A DNA stretch of 64,000 nt from Kribbella rubisoli (GCF_004217145.1 NZ_SHKR01000011.1:186001-250000); one strand, 5' to 3'. Positions 44,085-53,586 are shown, numbered from the stretch's first letter. Numbers and translations are program-made. Notes: generated by a model from the sequence alone, not told the origin.

Positions 44085-45926
44085 ATGAGCCGGGGCCATC
44101 GGAACATGCGCAGAATCGCCCCGTCTGCGGTCGTCGTCGTGCTTCTGGCGATGATCACGCCAACAGTTCCGCCGGCGGTGGTCGCGAGTTGGGCTCCGCC
44201 GTTGAGCACTCGCGGTCGGTACGTCGTCGATGCGAACGGCAACCGGCGCCGAGTGCCTCGCCGGCATCGCGTTCACCACCCGAGTCGGATCCAGTGGTAC
44301 CCCGGATGCCGTGTATTGCCGCAAACTCGTCCCATGAGCCTTCCCGTGATCCCTGCACCCGCTCACCTCACCCTCAGCGACAACACCTTCACCCTCACCT
44401 CCTCGTCAGGCGTGACAGCCGAATCACCCGAGCTGACCGAACTCGCCGCCCGCTTCGTCGCGGACGTGCAACTCGACTGCGGCCTCACCCTGACCGGCAA
44501 CACCGGCATCACACTCGCCCTCGAGAGCCCGCAGGCGGACGACGTACCGGCGGCGGCCGGGGTGCGCGCTGATGGTGAGCCAGTGGACGAACGGCACGGC
44601 CTGGAGATCACCACCGAGGGCATCCGGATCTGGGGTGCGACGCCGGAGGCGGTCTACCGTGGTCTCACCTCGCTGCGCCAGTTGATCTCCGCACGTCTGC
44701 AGGACGCCGCCGCGGTCCTACCTGCCGCCCGTATCGTCGACGGACCACGGTTCGCCTGGCGTGGGCTGTCGCTCGATGTGGTCCGGACATTCCACGGACC
44801 TGACGAAGTACGCCGCATCATCGACATGCTCAGCCTCTACAAGCTCAACGTCCTCCACCTCCACCTCACGGACGACCAGGGCTGGCGGGTCGAAGTGCCG
44901 TCGCGACCGTTGCTGACCGAGGTGGGTGCAACGGGGGCGATCGGTGATAGGCCGGGTGGTTACTACACGCAGGCGGAGCTCGCCGAGCTCGTGCAGTACG
45001 CCGCCGACCGCTACGTGACCGTCGTACCCGAGATCGACATGCCGGGGCACACGTCGGCGGTGTTCAAGGCGTACCCGTCGCTCGGGCCCGACGAGATCCA
45101 CAGCGTCGACCTGGGCAACGGCGACAGTCTGCAGCTGAACACTCTCGACCCCGGCCGCGACGAGACGTGGACGTTCGTCGAGGAGGTGCTGGATGCGGTC
45201 ATCCCGCAGTTCCCGCAGAGCGCGTACGTACACATCGGCGGTGACGAGACGTGGGGCATGGCCGACGAGGACCACGCGGCGTTCGTCGAGAAGGCGGCTG
45301 CGCTCGTCCGTGCCCGCGGGAAGAAGGTCGTCGGCTGGCAGGAGATCGCCCGTGCCAGCCTCGACGCCGAGGACGTCGTGCAGTTCTGGCTGGACCTCGA
45401 CGTCGACTCCATGGTCCAGAACCCCGACCTGCCGACGCCGCCCGAGGACCTGCTGCCGATCCTGGTCGAGGGCCTACGCAAAGCGAAGTACGACGCCCCG
45501 AAGGCACTCGAGCAGGGCACCAAGCTGATCGTCTCCCCCGTCACCTGGCTGTACTTCGACCGCCCGCACGCCGACGCGTCCTCGGACCCGGACCAGGAGG
45601 AGGCGCGCAAGCACCTCGGTCTCGAGTTCTACGGCGCCGCGTCGATCGAACACGGCGTCTCGTGGGACCCGGTCGACAGCATCCCCGGCATCGACTCCGC
45701 CGACCAGGTAGCCGGCGTCGAGGCCGCGATCTGGTGCGAGAGCATCACCACCCCGGAGGACCTCGAACTCATGCTCCTCCCCCGCCTCCCCGGCGCCGCC
45801 GAGAAGGCCTGGTCCCGGCCAGGCACCGACTGGCCGACGTACGCCGCCCGCCTGGCCCAGCAATCCCCCACCTGGCGCAACCGCACCTGGACCTGGCTCC
45901 ACTCCACCGAGGTCAACTGGACCTAG
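44085..45926 (+). CDS. GH20 beta-N-acetylhexosaminidase with fused foreign signal segment
   Basis: The GH20 part starts at Met of MSLPVIPAPAHL (44334) and has the N-terminal GH20b-like domain and the barrel with HLHLTDDQGWRVE and GGDET (Asp304-Glu305 counted from 44334, the catalytic pair). It removes terminal GlcNAc or GalNAc. The frame stays open 83 codons further upstream to ATG 44085 or 44106. That extension encodes a signal peptide (MRRIAPSAVVVVLLAMITP) and PPLSTRGRYVVDANGNR, which looks like the start of a secreted GH5 enzyme. If translation begins there, the enzyme is secreted; if at 44334, it is cytosolic. No ribosome site marks 44334. Confidence 0.85.
   Translation: MSRGHRNMRRIAPSAVVVVLLAMITPTVPPAVVASWAPPLSTRGRYVVDANGNRRRVPRRHRVHHPSRIQWYPGCRVLPQTRPMSLPVIPAPAHLTLSDNTFTLTSSSGVTAESPELTELAARFVADVQLDCGLTLTGNTGITLALESPQADDVPAAAGVRADGEPVDERHGLEITTEGIRIWGATPEAVYRGLTSLRQLISARLQDAAAVLPAARIVDGPRFAWRGLSLDVVRTFHGPDEVRRIIDMLSLYKLNVLHLHLTDDQGWRVEVPSRPLLTEVGATGAIGDRPGGYYTQAELAELVQYAADRYVTVVPEIDMPGHTSAVFKAYPSLGPDEIHSVDLGNGDSLQLNTLDPGRDETWTFVEEVLDAVIPQFPQSAYVHIGGDETWGMADEDHAAFVEKAAALVRARGKKVVGWQEIARASLDAEDVVQFWLDLDVDSMVQNPDLPTPPEDLLPILVEGLRKAKYDAPKALEQGTKLIVSPVTWLYFDRPHADASSDPDQEEARKHLGLEFYGAASIEHGVSWDPVDSIPGIDSADQVAGVEAAIWCESITTPEDLELMLLPRLPGAAEKAWSRPGTDWPTYAARLAQQSPTWRNRTWTWLHSTEVNWT
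44206..44337 (+). pseudogene. relic coding fragment overlapping the GH20 leader
   Basis: In another frame an open stretch with coding-like composition runs to a TGA that overlaps the ATG at 44334 (ATGA). From ATG 44230 it reads MRTATGAECLAGIAFTTRVG and ends CRKLVP, 35 residues. The adjoining GH5-like N-terminal piece is in the GH20 frame. Together they look like the two ends of genes joined by deletion. The source of this fragment is unknown. Confidence 0.3.
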
Positions 45927-46066
45927 AAGCTTCCTGCCGGTCTTTCCGGAACAAAACTGTCGCCAGGTGCACATTCATCTCCGGAAACCGCCGATCGCCA
46001 GGGCTCGGCGGATCTGTGGCCCTACCAACCCCACCGGCGGAAGGGTCGCCGACTCGGCGATCTGGA

Positions 46067-46148
46067 GCACTCACTAACCCCACCGGCGGTCCGCCGCCGA
46101 CTCACCGCCGAGCGTGGCCAGGCAGGCCCGGCGCCGGTTGGTGAGTGC
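46067..46148. repeat. 82-bp inverted-repeat element
   Basis: GCACTCACTAACC (46067-46079) pairs with GGTTGGTGAGTGC (46136-46148) with one G-T pair. The interior is GC-rich and self-complementary (GGCGG/CCGCC segments). It sits 36 bp before the 88-bp element. Confidence 0.55.
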
Positions 46149-46183
46149 TGCACGTCTGGCTCGAGTCGGTGCCCGCAGACAAC

Positions 46184-46271
46184 GGATCGCCAGGCCATCA
46201 CAATCGCCTTCGCGGGAGCGGTCGCCGCGCGCCGACCGCGGAGTCCGGTGATTGTGATGGCCTGGCGATCC
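46184..46271. repeat. 88-bp inverted-repeat element, copy 2
   Basis: The left arm 46184-46206 starts GGATCGCCAGGCCATCACAA. The right arm 46251-46271 is a perfect 21-base reverse complement. The interior has a nested GCGGTCG/CGACCGC stem. Arms and total length match copy 1 at 28311-28398, while the interior sequence differs. Confidence 0.8.
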
Positions 46272-46355
46272 GCCCCTGGCCCGCGGAGGTTGGGTGGACC
46301 GTCGCCGGTCCACCCACCTCGTGCAGCGTGTACCGGCCGCGGGTGTGCAGTTCGG

Positions 46356-48419
46356 TCAGCAGGTTGCGGTTGGTGCTGCCCAGTCGGCGCGGTCGTTGTA
46401 GCCGCCGTCGCCCGCGTCGCCGACGACCAGGTCGAGGACGCGTACGCCGGTGAGGTCTACGTCGAACTGCTTCGGGGTGAAGCGGTCGACGGTGCCGCTG
46501 TCGAACAGGACCTTGCCGTCGCCGACGACCTGGAAGGTGGACGTGCCGCCTGCCGTGTCGACGTTGCTGACCACGTCGTCGATGCCGGCCACACCGGTCA
46601 GCCGCGAGCACGACTTACCGAGGTAGTAGCGAATCAGCGACGGGGATGCCACACCGATACCGGTCGGGTACGTCGTCCCGGTGAGCTTGATCGGGTTTCC
46701 GCCGCCGACACTCTCGTCGATGGTCGGGGACATCCACCCACTGGTTGCGGTGATCCAGTCGTGGTGCGACAGCGGCACGGTCCCGCTCGGCGGCGCGGGC
46801 GCGATCACGATTGACGACAGCGCAGTCGTCTGCTTCTGCACGCCATACAATACCGTTTGGTATGCCGTCTGCGCGGTGATGCCAGCCGTGCCGGGAGTTG
46901 CGCCGGCGGGCAGCTTGACCGTGAAGGTGAAGTTCGCCTGCTGGCCACCAGCAAGGATTGCCGGTGCCTTGGACAACGGCTTGACGGTCCATCCGTTGCC
47001 ACCAGCAACAGTGACGGTCGGCTGCAGGACCGGCAGTACGCCGTCATTGCGCACGTTGACCTGGACCGTCAGCTCGTCACCACCGGCAACAACCGGAGCA
47101 GCATCCTCCGGCTGAGCATCCGTACCGACCTTCGTCACCTGCGGAATCCCGGCGGTCACATGCGGAACCCCCGGTACGCCGCGAGCCGGCTCCACGCGGA
47201 ACAGCGCCGTACCGTGCGCCGGAACCGCCGCGCTGATCACGCCGCCGCTTTCGGTCACCTTGTTGGTCCATGCGTTCTTCAGCGTGAACCGCGAACCCTG
47301 CAGACCGACTGCCGACGCGGTCGTGGTCAGCGTCTTCGCGCTGTCGCCCCGGTTCAGCAGTACGACGGCGCGACTGCCGTCAGCGAGCCGCTTGACCCAC
47401 GTCTCCGTCGCACCGGCCGCGCCGACCCGGACGGCCTGTACTGCGGCCTTGTCCTGGTTGATCGCGATGACATCAGGATCCGTCAGCATCCCGACGGTCG
47501 TCGCAGAGAGCTTCCGTACGTCGCTACCGACGACCAGCGGAGCAGCCGCAACGGCCCACAGCGTGAGCTGCGTCCGGAACTCCTCATCGGTCATCCCGAG
47601 CTCCGGCGCGAGGTAGTCGGGATCACCGAACGCACCCGGCTTCACTACCTCCGGGTGCCGAGCGTTCGCGTCGTAGTTACGCAGCACATCCTTGAACTTG
47701 ATGTCGCCCTGGAAGCCGACATCGGTGTACGTACGCCACGACTGCGCGATCCCCGGCGCGTACGACCAGGAGTTGATCGACTGCTGGGACTCGGGGTAGT
47801 TGCCCCAGTCCGGCGACGTGACCGGGTTGCAGAGGTTGAAGATCATCGGCCGGTGGCTCGAGTTGTTCCGCAGCGCCTGGGCGAACTCGGTGTAGACCGT
47901 CTTCGGGTCCAGGTTGGCCGCGATGCCACACAGGTAGTCGACCTTGACCGCGTCGAATCCCCAGGCGGCGAAGGTGTCGGCGTCGTGCTGGTAGTAGCCG
48001 CCGCTGCCGAGACCGCACTTGCCCGGGATGTACGGACCGGCGTCGGTGTAGATACCTGCCTTCAGGCCCTTGCTGTGGATGTAGTCGACGAGCGGCTTCA
48101 GACCGTTCGGGAACTTGGCCGGGTTCGGGACCAGGTCACCGGCTGCACTGCGGGACTGGTCGGCCTGCCAGCCGCCGTCCAGCCAGACGATGTCGTAACC
48201 GGCCTTTGCCAGCCCGCGGCTCACCAGCGAGTCCGCGACCGACTTGATCGTGTCCTCGGTGAAGTCGCCGCCGAGACCGTAGTACGTGTTCCACCCCATA
48301 TAGGGAGTCGGGCTGAGCACCGGAGCTGTGGCCTGAGCCGCCACAGCTGGGGTTGTGGTGGATACGACACCGCCGAGCATGAGCGCAGCGGCGATCACCC
48401 CACCGAGGAGTCGCTTCAT
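46356..48419 (-). CDS. secreted GH27 alpha-galactosidase with NPCBM domain
   Basis: A 687-residue secreted enzyme. Signal peptide about 1-28, GH27 barrel about 35-330 (PTPYMGWNTYYGLGGDFTE, IVWLDGGWQ, nucleophile Asp161 in VKVDYLCG), a C-terminal beta domain, a NEW3-like domain about 425-530, and an NPCBM domain about 545-687 (the last with WMSPTIDESVGGGNPIKL). It releases galactose from alpha-galactosides such as galactomannan side chains; beta-L-arabinopyranosidase activity is an alternative in this group. It is the last gene of the alpha-galactoside operon, 31 bp after GH36. Confidence 0.92.
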   Translation of the reverse strand: MKRLLGGVIAAALMLGGVVSTTTPAVAAQATAPVLSPTPYMGWNTYYGLGGDFTEDTIKSVADSLVSRGLAKAGYDIVWLDGGWQADQSRSAAGDLVPNPAKFPNGLKPLVDYIHSKGLKAGIYTDAGPYIPGKCGLGSGGYYQHDADTFAAWGFDAVKVDYLCGIAANLDPKTVYTEFAQALRNNSSHRPMIFNLCNPVTSPDWGNYPESQQSINSWSYAPGIAQSWRTYTDVGFQGDIKFKDVLRNYDANARHPEVVKPGAFGDPDYLAPELGMTDEEFRTQLTLWAVAAAPLVVGSDVRKLSATTVGMLTDPDVIAINQDKAAVQAVRVGAAGATETWVKRLADGSRAVVLLNRGDSAKTLTTTASAVGLQGSRFTLKNAWTNKVTESGGVISAAVPAHGTALFRVEPARGVPGVPHVTAGIPQVTKVGTDAQPEDAAPVVAGGDELTVQVNVRNDGVLPVLQPTVTVAGGNGWTVKPLSKAPAILAGGQQANFTFTVKLPAGATPGTAGITAQTAYQTVLYGVQKQTTALSSIVIAPAPPSGTVPLSHHDWITATSGWMSPTIDESVGGGNPIKLTGTTYPTGIGVASPSLIRYYLGKSCSRLTGVAGIDDVVSNVDTAGGTSTFQVVGDGKVLFDSGTVDRFTPKQFDVDLTGVRVLDLVVGDAGDGGYNDRADWAAPTATC

Positions 48420-48450
48420 GTGCCTTCCTTTGCTGCCGTTGAGCGGACGG

Positions 48451-50427
48451 TCAGTCGAGTGCCTCGACGATCAGGCACTGCGAGTCGGCCGGGCCGTCGA
48501 ACGCGACCCCGACCTGCAGCAGGTAGCTGCCCGAGCAGGTCTCTGAACCCACCCGGTAGTTCTTCGCCGGATCCAGTCCGGCCAGCGGCACCCGCCGCGG
48601 CCGGGTCGGCAGCGTGCCGCGCACGTTGCCGACGCCGGTCTCCCACAGGAACACCACGGACCGCGCCGCGCCGACATACTGCACACCGGCTGCCAGTCCA
48701 TAGACCTTGCTATCGGCAATCAACTCTCGAAAGCCCTTGTACTGCTCGATATGACGAGTTGCCGTCTTCAACTGCTCGTCGTTCCACCGGGACAGGTCCG
48801 CGCCGATCCCGAGTACGCCGGCCATCGCGACGTGGAAGCGGAAATCGAGCGACCGCTCGCGACCGTCATGGGTGCCGACGGCATCGGTCACCCACGAACT
48901 CATCAGATGCGGCGCGAACCCGGTCCGGAACCCCTCCTGAATCCTGAGCCGATCCAGCGGGGCCGTGTTGTCACTCGGCCACAACGTGTCGACGCGGGAG
49001 GCCATCCCCAGATCAACCCGAGCCCCACCGCCGGCACACCCCTCGACGTACACCGACGGGTGCCGCTCCCGCAGCCGATCCAGAATCGCGTAGAGATTCG
49101 TCACCACCCGGCCGTCAAGATCCCGGCGCTGATCGCCGGAGTCCAGCCGTGGCCGATTCGCATCCCACTTCAAGTACTTGATGTCGTACGTCGACAGCAG
49201 CCGGTCCAGCGTGTCCCAGATGAACTCTCGGACCTCGTCCCGACTCAGATCGAGCAGCAACTGGTTCCGCACCAGCACCGGCTCCAAGCGGTCCGTCCGC
49301 AGAATCCATTCGGGATGTTCCTGGGCCAGCTGCGCCTTCGGGCTGACCGATTCAGGCTCGATCCACAGACCGAAATCAAGACCCACCTCGCCCAGCCGGG
49401 TGATGAACCCGTCCAATCCGTCGGGGAACTTGACCGGATCGACGTCCCAGTCCCCCAGCCCGCCCGTATCGTCGGACCGGCCAACGAACCACCCGTCGTC
49501 GACCACGAACGTCTCGACCCCGATACTCGCCGCCCGCCGCGCCAACTCGAGTTGATGCTCCGCCCGGATGTCGAACTCGGTCGCAAACCAGGAGTTGTAG
49601 AGCACCCGCGGCGTCCGCCGCCCTCGCGATGCCGCGCGCTCATACTCGTGAAACGCCCGCGCCAACCCGTCGGCGCCCTCAGCACTACACGCACCGACGG
49701 CCTTCGGCGACTCCCACGTCTCACCCGGCGCAAGCACGATCCCCCGACTCGACGACACGCGCCCCGCCTGAATCCGAAGCAGCCCGGTCGTGTCGACGTC
49801 CGCCGACATCTCCCACGACCCGGACCACGCGAGCTGTACGCCGTACGCCACATCCCCATCAGTCGCGAGGAACGGTGAGTACGAATGCCCGGTGATCCCC
49901 TGTGCGCTCCCGATCGTGAACCGGCCCCGCGGCATGGTCACGGAGGCCTGCTGGAACTCGCTGTTCCACTCGCCCCACAAATACTTGACCGTGTTCCCGC
50001 CGGGCACCACGAACCCGGCCGAGTCGTGCCGATGCAGCGTTAGCTCGTCGGTCCCGTCGTTCTGCACGGTGACCCACCGCTCCAGCACATCCCCCACCAT
50101 GCGGTAGTGCAGAATGAGCCGGATCGTGTCGCCGAACTCCAGCTCCAACCCGTCGTCCTCACGAGCGTCCACAAAGACCGGGCGGAACTCGTCCGCTCCC
50201 CTAGGATCGGAGACAACCAGGTCCACAGGAGCGGTGTATCGGACCCCGCGGACGGCGTACTCCAACGGCTCCACGTCCGCGCGCGGCACGAAGTGTTCCG
50301 TGCCGACGATCTCGACGGGAGCGAGACCCTCATGCGGGCCCCAGGCAACCAGCTGCGCCCACTGGCCGTGTGAGGGGACGCCGACGACGTACGACGTCGT
50401 CGTACCGCGTAGCGTCCACGTCCTCAC
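48451..50427 (-). CDS. GH36 alpha-galactosidase, cytosolic
   Basis: A 658-residue enzyme without a signal peptide. The N-terminal beta-supersandwich is followed by a barrel with FVVDDGWFVGRSDDTGGLGDW, nucleophile Asp422 in KYLKWDANR, and acid/base Asp486 in WPSDNTAP. It hydrolyses imported raffinose-family or galactomanno-oligosaccharides to galactose. GTG 50427 overlaps the permease stop (GTGA), so it is coupled to the transporter. A longer frame upstream is antisense-like and runs through the permease gene. Confidence 0.93.
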   Translation of the reverse strand: MRTWTLRGTTTSYVVGVPSHGQWAQLVAWGPHEGLAPVEIVGTEHFVPRADVEPLEYAVRGVRYTAPVDLVVSDPRGADEFRPVFVDAREDDGLELEFGDTIRLILHYRMVGDVLERWVTVQNDGTDELTLHRHDSAGFVVPGGNTVKYLWGEWNSEFQQASVTMPRGRFTIGSAQGITGHSYSPFLATDGDVAYGVQLAWSGSWEMSADVDTTGLLRIQAGRVSSSRGIVLAPGETWESPKAVGACSAEGADGLARAFHEYERAASRGRRTPRVLYNSWFATEFDIRAEHQLELARRAASIGVETFVVDDGWFVGRSDDTGGLGDWDVDPVKFPDGLDGFITRLGEVGLDFGLWIEPESVSPKAQLAQEHPEWILRTDRLEPVLVRNQLLLDLSRDEVREFIWDTLDRLLSTYDIKYLKWDANRPRLDSGDQRRDLDGRVVTNLYAILDRLRERHPSVYVEGCAGGGARVDLGMASRVDTLWPSDNTAPLDRLRIQEGFRTGFAPHLMSSWVTDAVGTHDGRERSLDFRFHVAMAGVLGIGADLSRWNDEQLKTATRHIEQYKGFRELIADSKVYGLAAGVQYVGAARSVVFLWETGVGNVRGTLPTRPRRVPLAGLDPAKNYRVGSETCSGSYLLQVGVAFDGPADSQCLIVEALD

Positions 50428-51239
50428 TTGACGGCTCCGATCGCCAGCCCGCCTACGAAGTGCTTCTGGAACCGAAGGAAGACCGCCACCGTAGGCACCG
50501 CGGCGATCACGGTGCCGGCCGCGATCACGTTCCACGATGACACGAACAGGCCCTGGAGACCGAGCAGCGCCGGCGTGACCGGCATCTTCTCGCCCGACCG
50601 GATCACAGTGATCGACCACAGCAGATCGTTGAAGATCCACGTGAAGGACAGCGCACCGAGCGCGGCCAGCGCCGGGCGGGTCAACGGCAGAATCACGCTC
50701 GAGTAGATCCGCCCCGGTCCGGCGCCGTCGATCGTCGCCGCCTCCTGGATCTCCCGCGGCAGGTCTCGCATGAACCCGTGCAGCACGAACGTGTAGAACC
50801 CGAGTCCGAACCCGACGTGGACGGCGATGAGCGCGATCAGCGTGTCGTAGTACCCGATCAACTCCACGAACCGGGAGATCGGGATCAGCAGGATCTGCGG
50901 CGGCAACAGGTTGCCCATCAACATCAGCAACAGGATCGTCCGCCGGAACGGGATCGAGTACCGCGCCAGCCCGTACGCCGCGATCGACGCCAGCCCGAGG
51001 CTCAGCAGCACGGCCGGGATCGTCACGAGCAGACTGTTGATCAAGGCCCGGAACTCGTCCGCGTCCTCCCACGCCGACTTGTACGTCGAGAACGTGAACG
51101 AATGCGGCAGCGATCCGAGCCCGTTCGCGGCGACGTCGTCGAAGCTGCGGAACGAGATCACGATCACCCAGAGGATCGGCGCGACCCACAGGAACGACAC
51201 GATCGACATCGCCACGTGGTACCCCGTACGGCGAATCAC
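50424..51239 (-). CDS. carbohydrate ABC transporter permease, MalG-like
   Basis: A 271-residue CUT1 permease with six helices. The EAA loop reads EIQEAATIDGAGPGRIYSSVILPL. GTG 51239 follows GGGAGGAATC and overlaps the other permease's stop (GTGA). It couples into GH36. The likely cargo is an alpha-galactoside. No ATPase gene is present in the operon. Confidence 0.9.
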   Translation of the reverse strand: MIRRTGYHVAMSIVSFLWVAPILWVIVISFRSFDDVAANGLGSLPHSFTFSTYKSAWEDADEFRALINSLLVTIPAVLLSLGLASIAAYGLARYSIPFRRTILLLMLMGNLLPPQILLIPISRFVELIGYYDTLIALIAVHVGFGLGFYTFVLHGFMRDLPREIQEAATIDGAGPGRIYSSVILPLTRPALAALGALSFTWIFNDLLWSITVIRSGEKMPVTPALLGLQGLFVSSWNVIAAGTVIAAVPTVAVFLRFQKHFVGGLAIGAVK

Positions 51240-52180
51240 GATTCCTCCCGGAAGGCGCGGATCAGGTAGCCGAGGATCACGGCCAGGGCGAGTACGAAGA
51301 TCACCACGGCCAGCGCCGACGCGTAGCCGAGCTGGGTGGACTGGAACGCTGTCGAGTACATGTACGTGCTGAGCAGCTCGGACGAGTGGTACGGGCCGCC
51401 CCTCGTCATCGACCAGACGATGTCGAAGGATCGCAGCGAGTCGATCACGATGACCGACAGTACGACGGAGTTGACGCCCTTGAGCTGCGGGATCGTCACG
51501 TACCGCGTGCGCTGCCAGGCGGATGCGCCGTCGACCTTCGCCGCTTCGTACAGTGCCGGGTCGACCGCCTTCAGGCCGGCCAGGTACAGCACCATCACGT
51601 ACCCGATCTGTCGCCAGAGCGCGGGCACGATCACGGCGTACAGCGCGGTGTCGGGGTCGGCCAGCCACGGGCGGACGAAGTTGCCCAGACCAACAGTTCG
51701 GAACACCGTGTCGACAAGTCCATCCGGCTGGTAGAACACCCGCCAGATCAGCGCTGTGACGACCAGCGAGAACACGACCGGGGTGAACAGCGCGGCCCGG
51801 TAGATGCCCACGCCGCGGCGCTCACGCTGCAACAGCAGCGCCATCCCGAACCCGCCGATGACACTCAACCCACCGAACAACACCAGCCAGATCGCGGTGT
51901 TCTTCAGCGCAGTCCGGAAGATCGGATCCGACACCATGTCAGAAAAGTTGCCGAACCCAACAAACCGAGGCGCCGACAACCCGTCCCAACTGGTCAACGC
52001 CAACCAGAACCCCTGCAACGCCGGCCAGAACACCCAGACCGCCTCGATGACGAACGGCACGAGCACAAAGGCCAGGATCAAGGGCGACACCCGGCGCATA
52101 CCATACCGTTTGGTACGGCGGGGGCCGGCAGCCGGACCGTTCCCGGTCCGGCGCCGTGGTTCCACAGCAGTAGCGGTCAC
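51236..52180 (-). CDS. carbohydrate ABC transporter permease, MalF-like
   Basis: A 314-residue CUT1 permease with an arginine-rich N-terminus, six helices from about residue 32, the EAA loop LYEAAKVDGASAWQRTRYVTIP and the MTRGGPYHSSELLSTYMY segment. GTG start overlapping the binding-protein stop (GTGA). It shares the operon with the binding protein and the alpha-galactosidases. Confidence 0.9.
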   Translation of the reverse strand: MTATAVEPRRRTGNGPAAGPRRTKRYGMRRVSPLILAFVLVPFVIEAVWVFWPALQGFWLALTSWDGLSAPRFVGFGNFSDMVSDPIFRTALKNTAIWLVLFGGLSVIGGFGMALLLQRERRGVGIYRAALFTPVVFSLVVTALIWRVFYQPDGLVDTVFRTVGLGNFVRPWLADPDTALYAVIVPALWRQIGYVMVLYLAGLKAVDPALYEAAKVDGASAWQRTRYVTIPQLKGVNSVVLSVIVIDSLRSFDIVWSMTRGGPYHSSELLSTYMYSTAFQSTQLGYASALAVVIFVLALAVILGYLIRAFREES

Positions 52181-53460
52181 GCCTTGAAGACCTTCTGGGC
52201 TGCGGTCTGCCAGTCGGCGAGGATCTTGTCGATCTGGTCGGGCTTGTCGAGGAACTTGGTGAGGGCGGCGTCGGCGGTGGGCTGGAGGGCGTCGCTCGAG
52301 TCGCGGTTGAAGAACTGCGTGATCTCCGCAGCGCCCTCGATCATCGCCTTACCCTTCTTCACCAGCGGGGTGTCGGCCGACTTACCGTCCGGGTTCGCCG
52401 GGATCGCCGTGCCGGAAGAGCTTTGCACGTAGATGTTCTGCGCTTCCGGCGTTGCCAGCCAGGCCAGGAACTTCTTCGTGCCCTCCGGATCCTTCGCCTT
52501 CTTCGAGGCGAAGTACCCGTCCGTCGGCGCCTCCTCGGCAACCGGTACGGCGGGATCGATGATCGGGAACTGGAAGAAGTCGATGTCGTCCAGTGCATCC
52601 TTAGGAGCCGAGTCCGCGAAGAACGTCCCGATCAGGAACATCCCGGTCTTGCCCGCGAGCAGCGCCGACGTCGCCTCCTGGAACGGGAACGACTTGCCCT
52701 TCGGGTCGAAGTACGGCAGCACCTCGCGCCACTTGGTGAAGACCGCCTTCACCTTCGGGTCGGTGAAGTCGCCCTCGCCGGCCAGCAGCTTGCGGTGGAA
52801 CGGCGCGCCGTTGATCCGGATGTTCAGGTAGTCGAACCAGGCCGACGCGACCCACGGCGTGTCGCCGAGCCCGATCCCGATCGGCGGGATCCCCTTGCTC
52901 TGGATCGTCTTGCACACGGCAACGAACTCGGCCCAGGTCTTCGGCGGCGTCACGCCCCACTTGGCGAAGTTCGACTTCCGGTAGAACATGCCCCACCAGT
53001 AGTAGCTGGTCGGCACGAAGATCTTCTGCCCGGCGCTGCTCGTCGACAGCGACTGCATCGCCTTCGAGTAGTTGCCCATGCTGTCCCAGACGCTGGTCAC
53101 GTCGAGCAGCAGGTCCTTCTTCGCGTACGAGTCCGCGACCGACCCGGCGTACCAGGTGTAGACGTCCGGCGGGTTCGCCGAGGTCAGGTACGTCGGCAGC
53201 TGGGTCCGGAAGATCTCCGCGGCGACCGTGTTCAGCTTGACCTGCGACCCGCCGGTTTTGTTGTACGCAGCAACGAGATTCTCCATCGCGGCCTTGGCCT
53301 GCTCGCTGGAGAGGTTGGACTGCAGCGACAGCTCACTGCTCGCCCCGCCGCTACTGCCCGGACTCTTCGTCGAGGTCGCGCACCCCGGTATCAGGGTCGC
53401 TGCCCCGAGCACTCCGAGTCCCTTGAGGAAAGTCCGCCGATCTGCTGCCAGACCCGTCAT
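52177..53460 (-). CDS. ABC sugar-binding protein, Tat-exported lipoprotein
   Basis: A 427-residue family-1 solute-binding protein. The N-terminus has a twin-arginine motif (DRRTFLKGL) followed by a lipobox (IPGC), so it is probably exported folded and lipid-anchored. TPPKTWAEFVAVCKTIQSKGI and KDPEGTKKFLAWLATPEAQ are typical of this family. The ATG at 53460 has AGGAG 6 bases upstream; the GTG at 53466 is less likely. It is the first gene of the alpha-galactoside operon. Confidence 0.9.
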   Translation of the reverse strand: MTGLAADRRTFLKGLGVLGAATLIPGCATSTKSPGSSGGASSELSLQSNLSSEQAKAAMENLVAAYNKTGGSQVKLNTVAAEIFRTQLPTYLTSANPPDVYTWYAGSVADSYAKKDLLLDVTSVWDSMGNYSKAMQSLSTSSAGQKIFVPTSYYWWGMFYRKSNFAKWGVTPPKTWAEFVAVCKTIQSKGIPPIGIGLGDTPWVASAWFDYLNIRINGAPFHRKLLAGEGDFTDPKVKAVFTKWREVLPYFDPKGKSFPFQEATSALLAGKTGMFLIGTFFADSAPKDALDDIDFFQFPIIDPAVPVAEEAPTDGYFASKKAKDPEGTKKFLAWLATPEAQNIYVQSSSGTAIPANPDGKSADTPLVKKGKAMIEGAAEITQFFNRDSSDALQPTADAALTKFLDKPDQIDKILADWQTAAQKVFKA

Positions 53461-53548
53461 GCCCACTCCTGAGTTCTGCTCGACGGTGATGCCAGTCGAG
53501 TCCGTGGTCCTTGTTGCCGACGATCTTGCGGCGAGCCGTCCCGGGTGT

Positions 53549-53586
53549 CAATATTAATTCGTAAATTACGAGCAAATCGCTTGACG
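53549..53586. promoter_or_regulatory. GntR-type operator in an AT-rich divergent region
   Basis: TCGTAA-A-TTACGA (53559-53571) is a perfect 13-bp palindrome in an unusually AT-rich patch. On the minus strand a TTGCTC -35 (complement of 53570-53575) and a TATTGA -10 lie 16 bp apart with the palindrome between them. A plus-strand TTGACG (53581-53586) points toward the SDR gene. The palindrome fits FadR-type GntR sites (T-GT-N-AC-A), and a GntR gene follows at 54397. Confidence 0.6.

Larger units (their letters stand above)
45927..46355. other. 429-bp intergenic region between convergent genes
   Basis: There is no convincing gene here. It contains a direct repeat of AACCCCACCGGCGG (46027-46040 and 46076-46089), an 82-bp inverted-repeat element (46067-46148) and the second 88-bp element (46184-46271). 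All lie between the 3' ends of GH20 and GH27, so some of this is terminator sequence. Confidence 0.7.

Noticed and set aside
50428-51189. N-terminal extension of the GH36 alpha-galactosidase to a 912-residue protein
   Set aside because: The extension runs in another frame through the permease gene. The GTG at 50427 with a 4-bp overlap gives the normal GH36 length.
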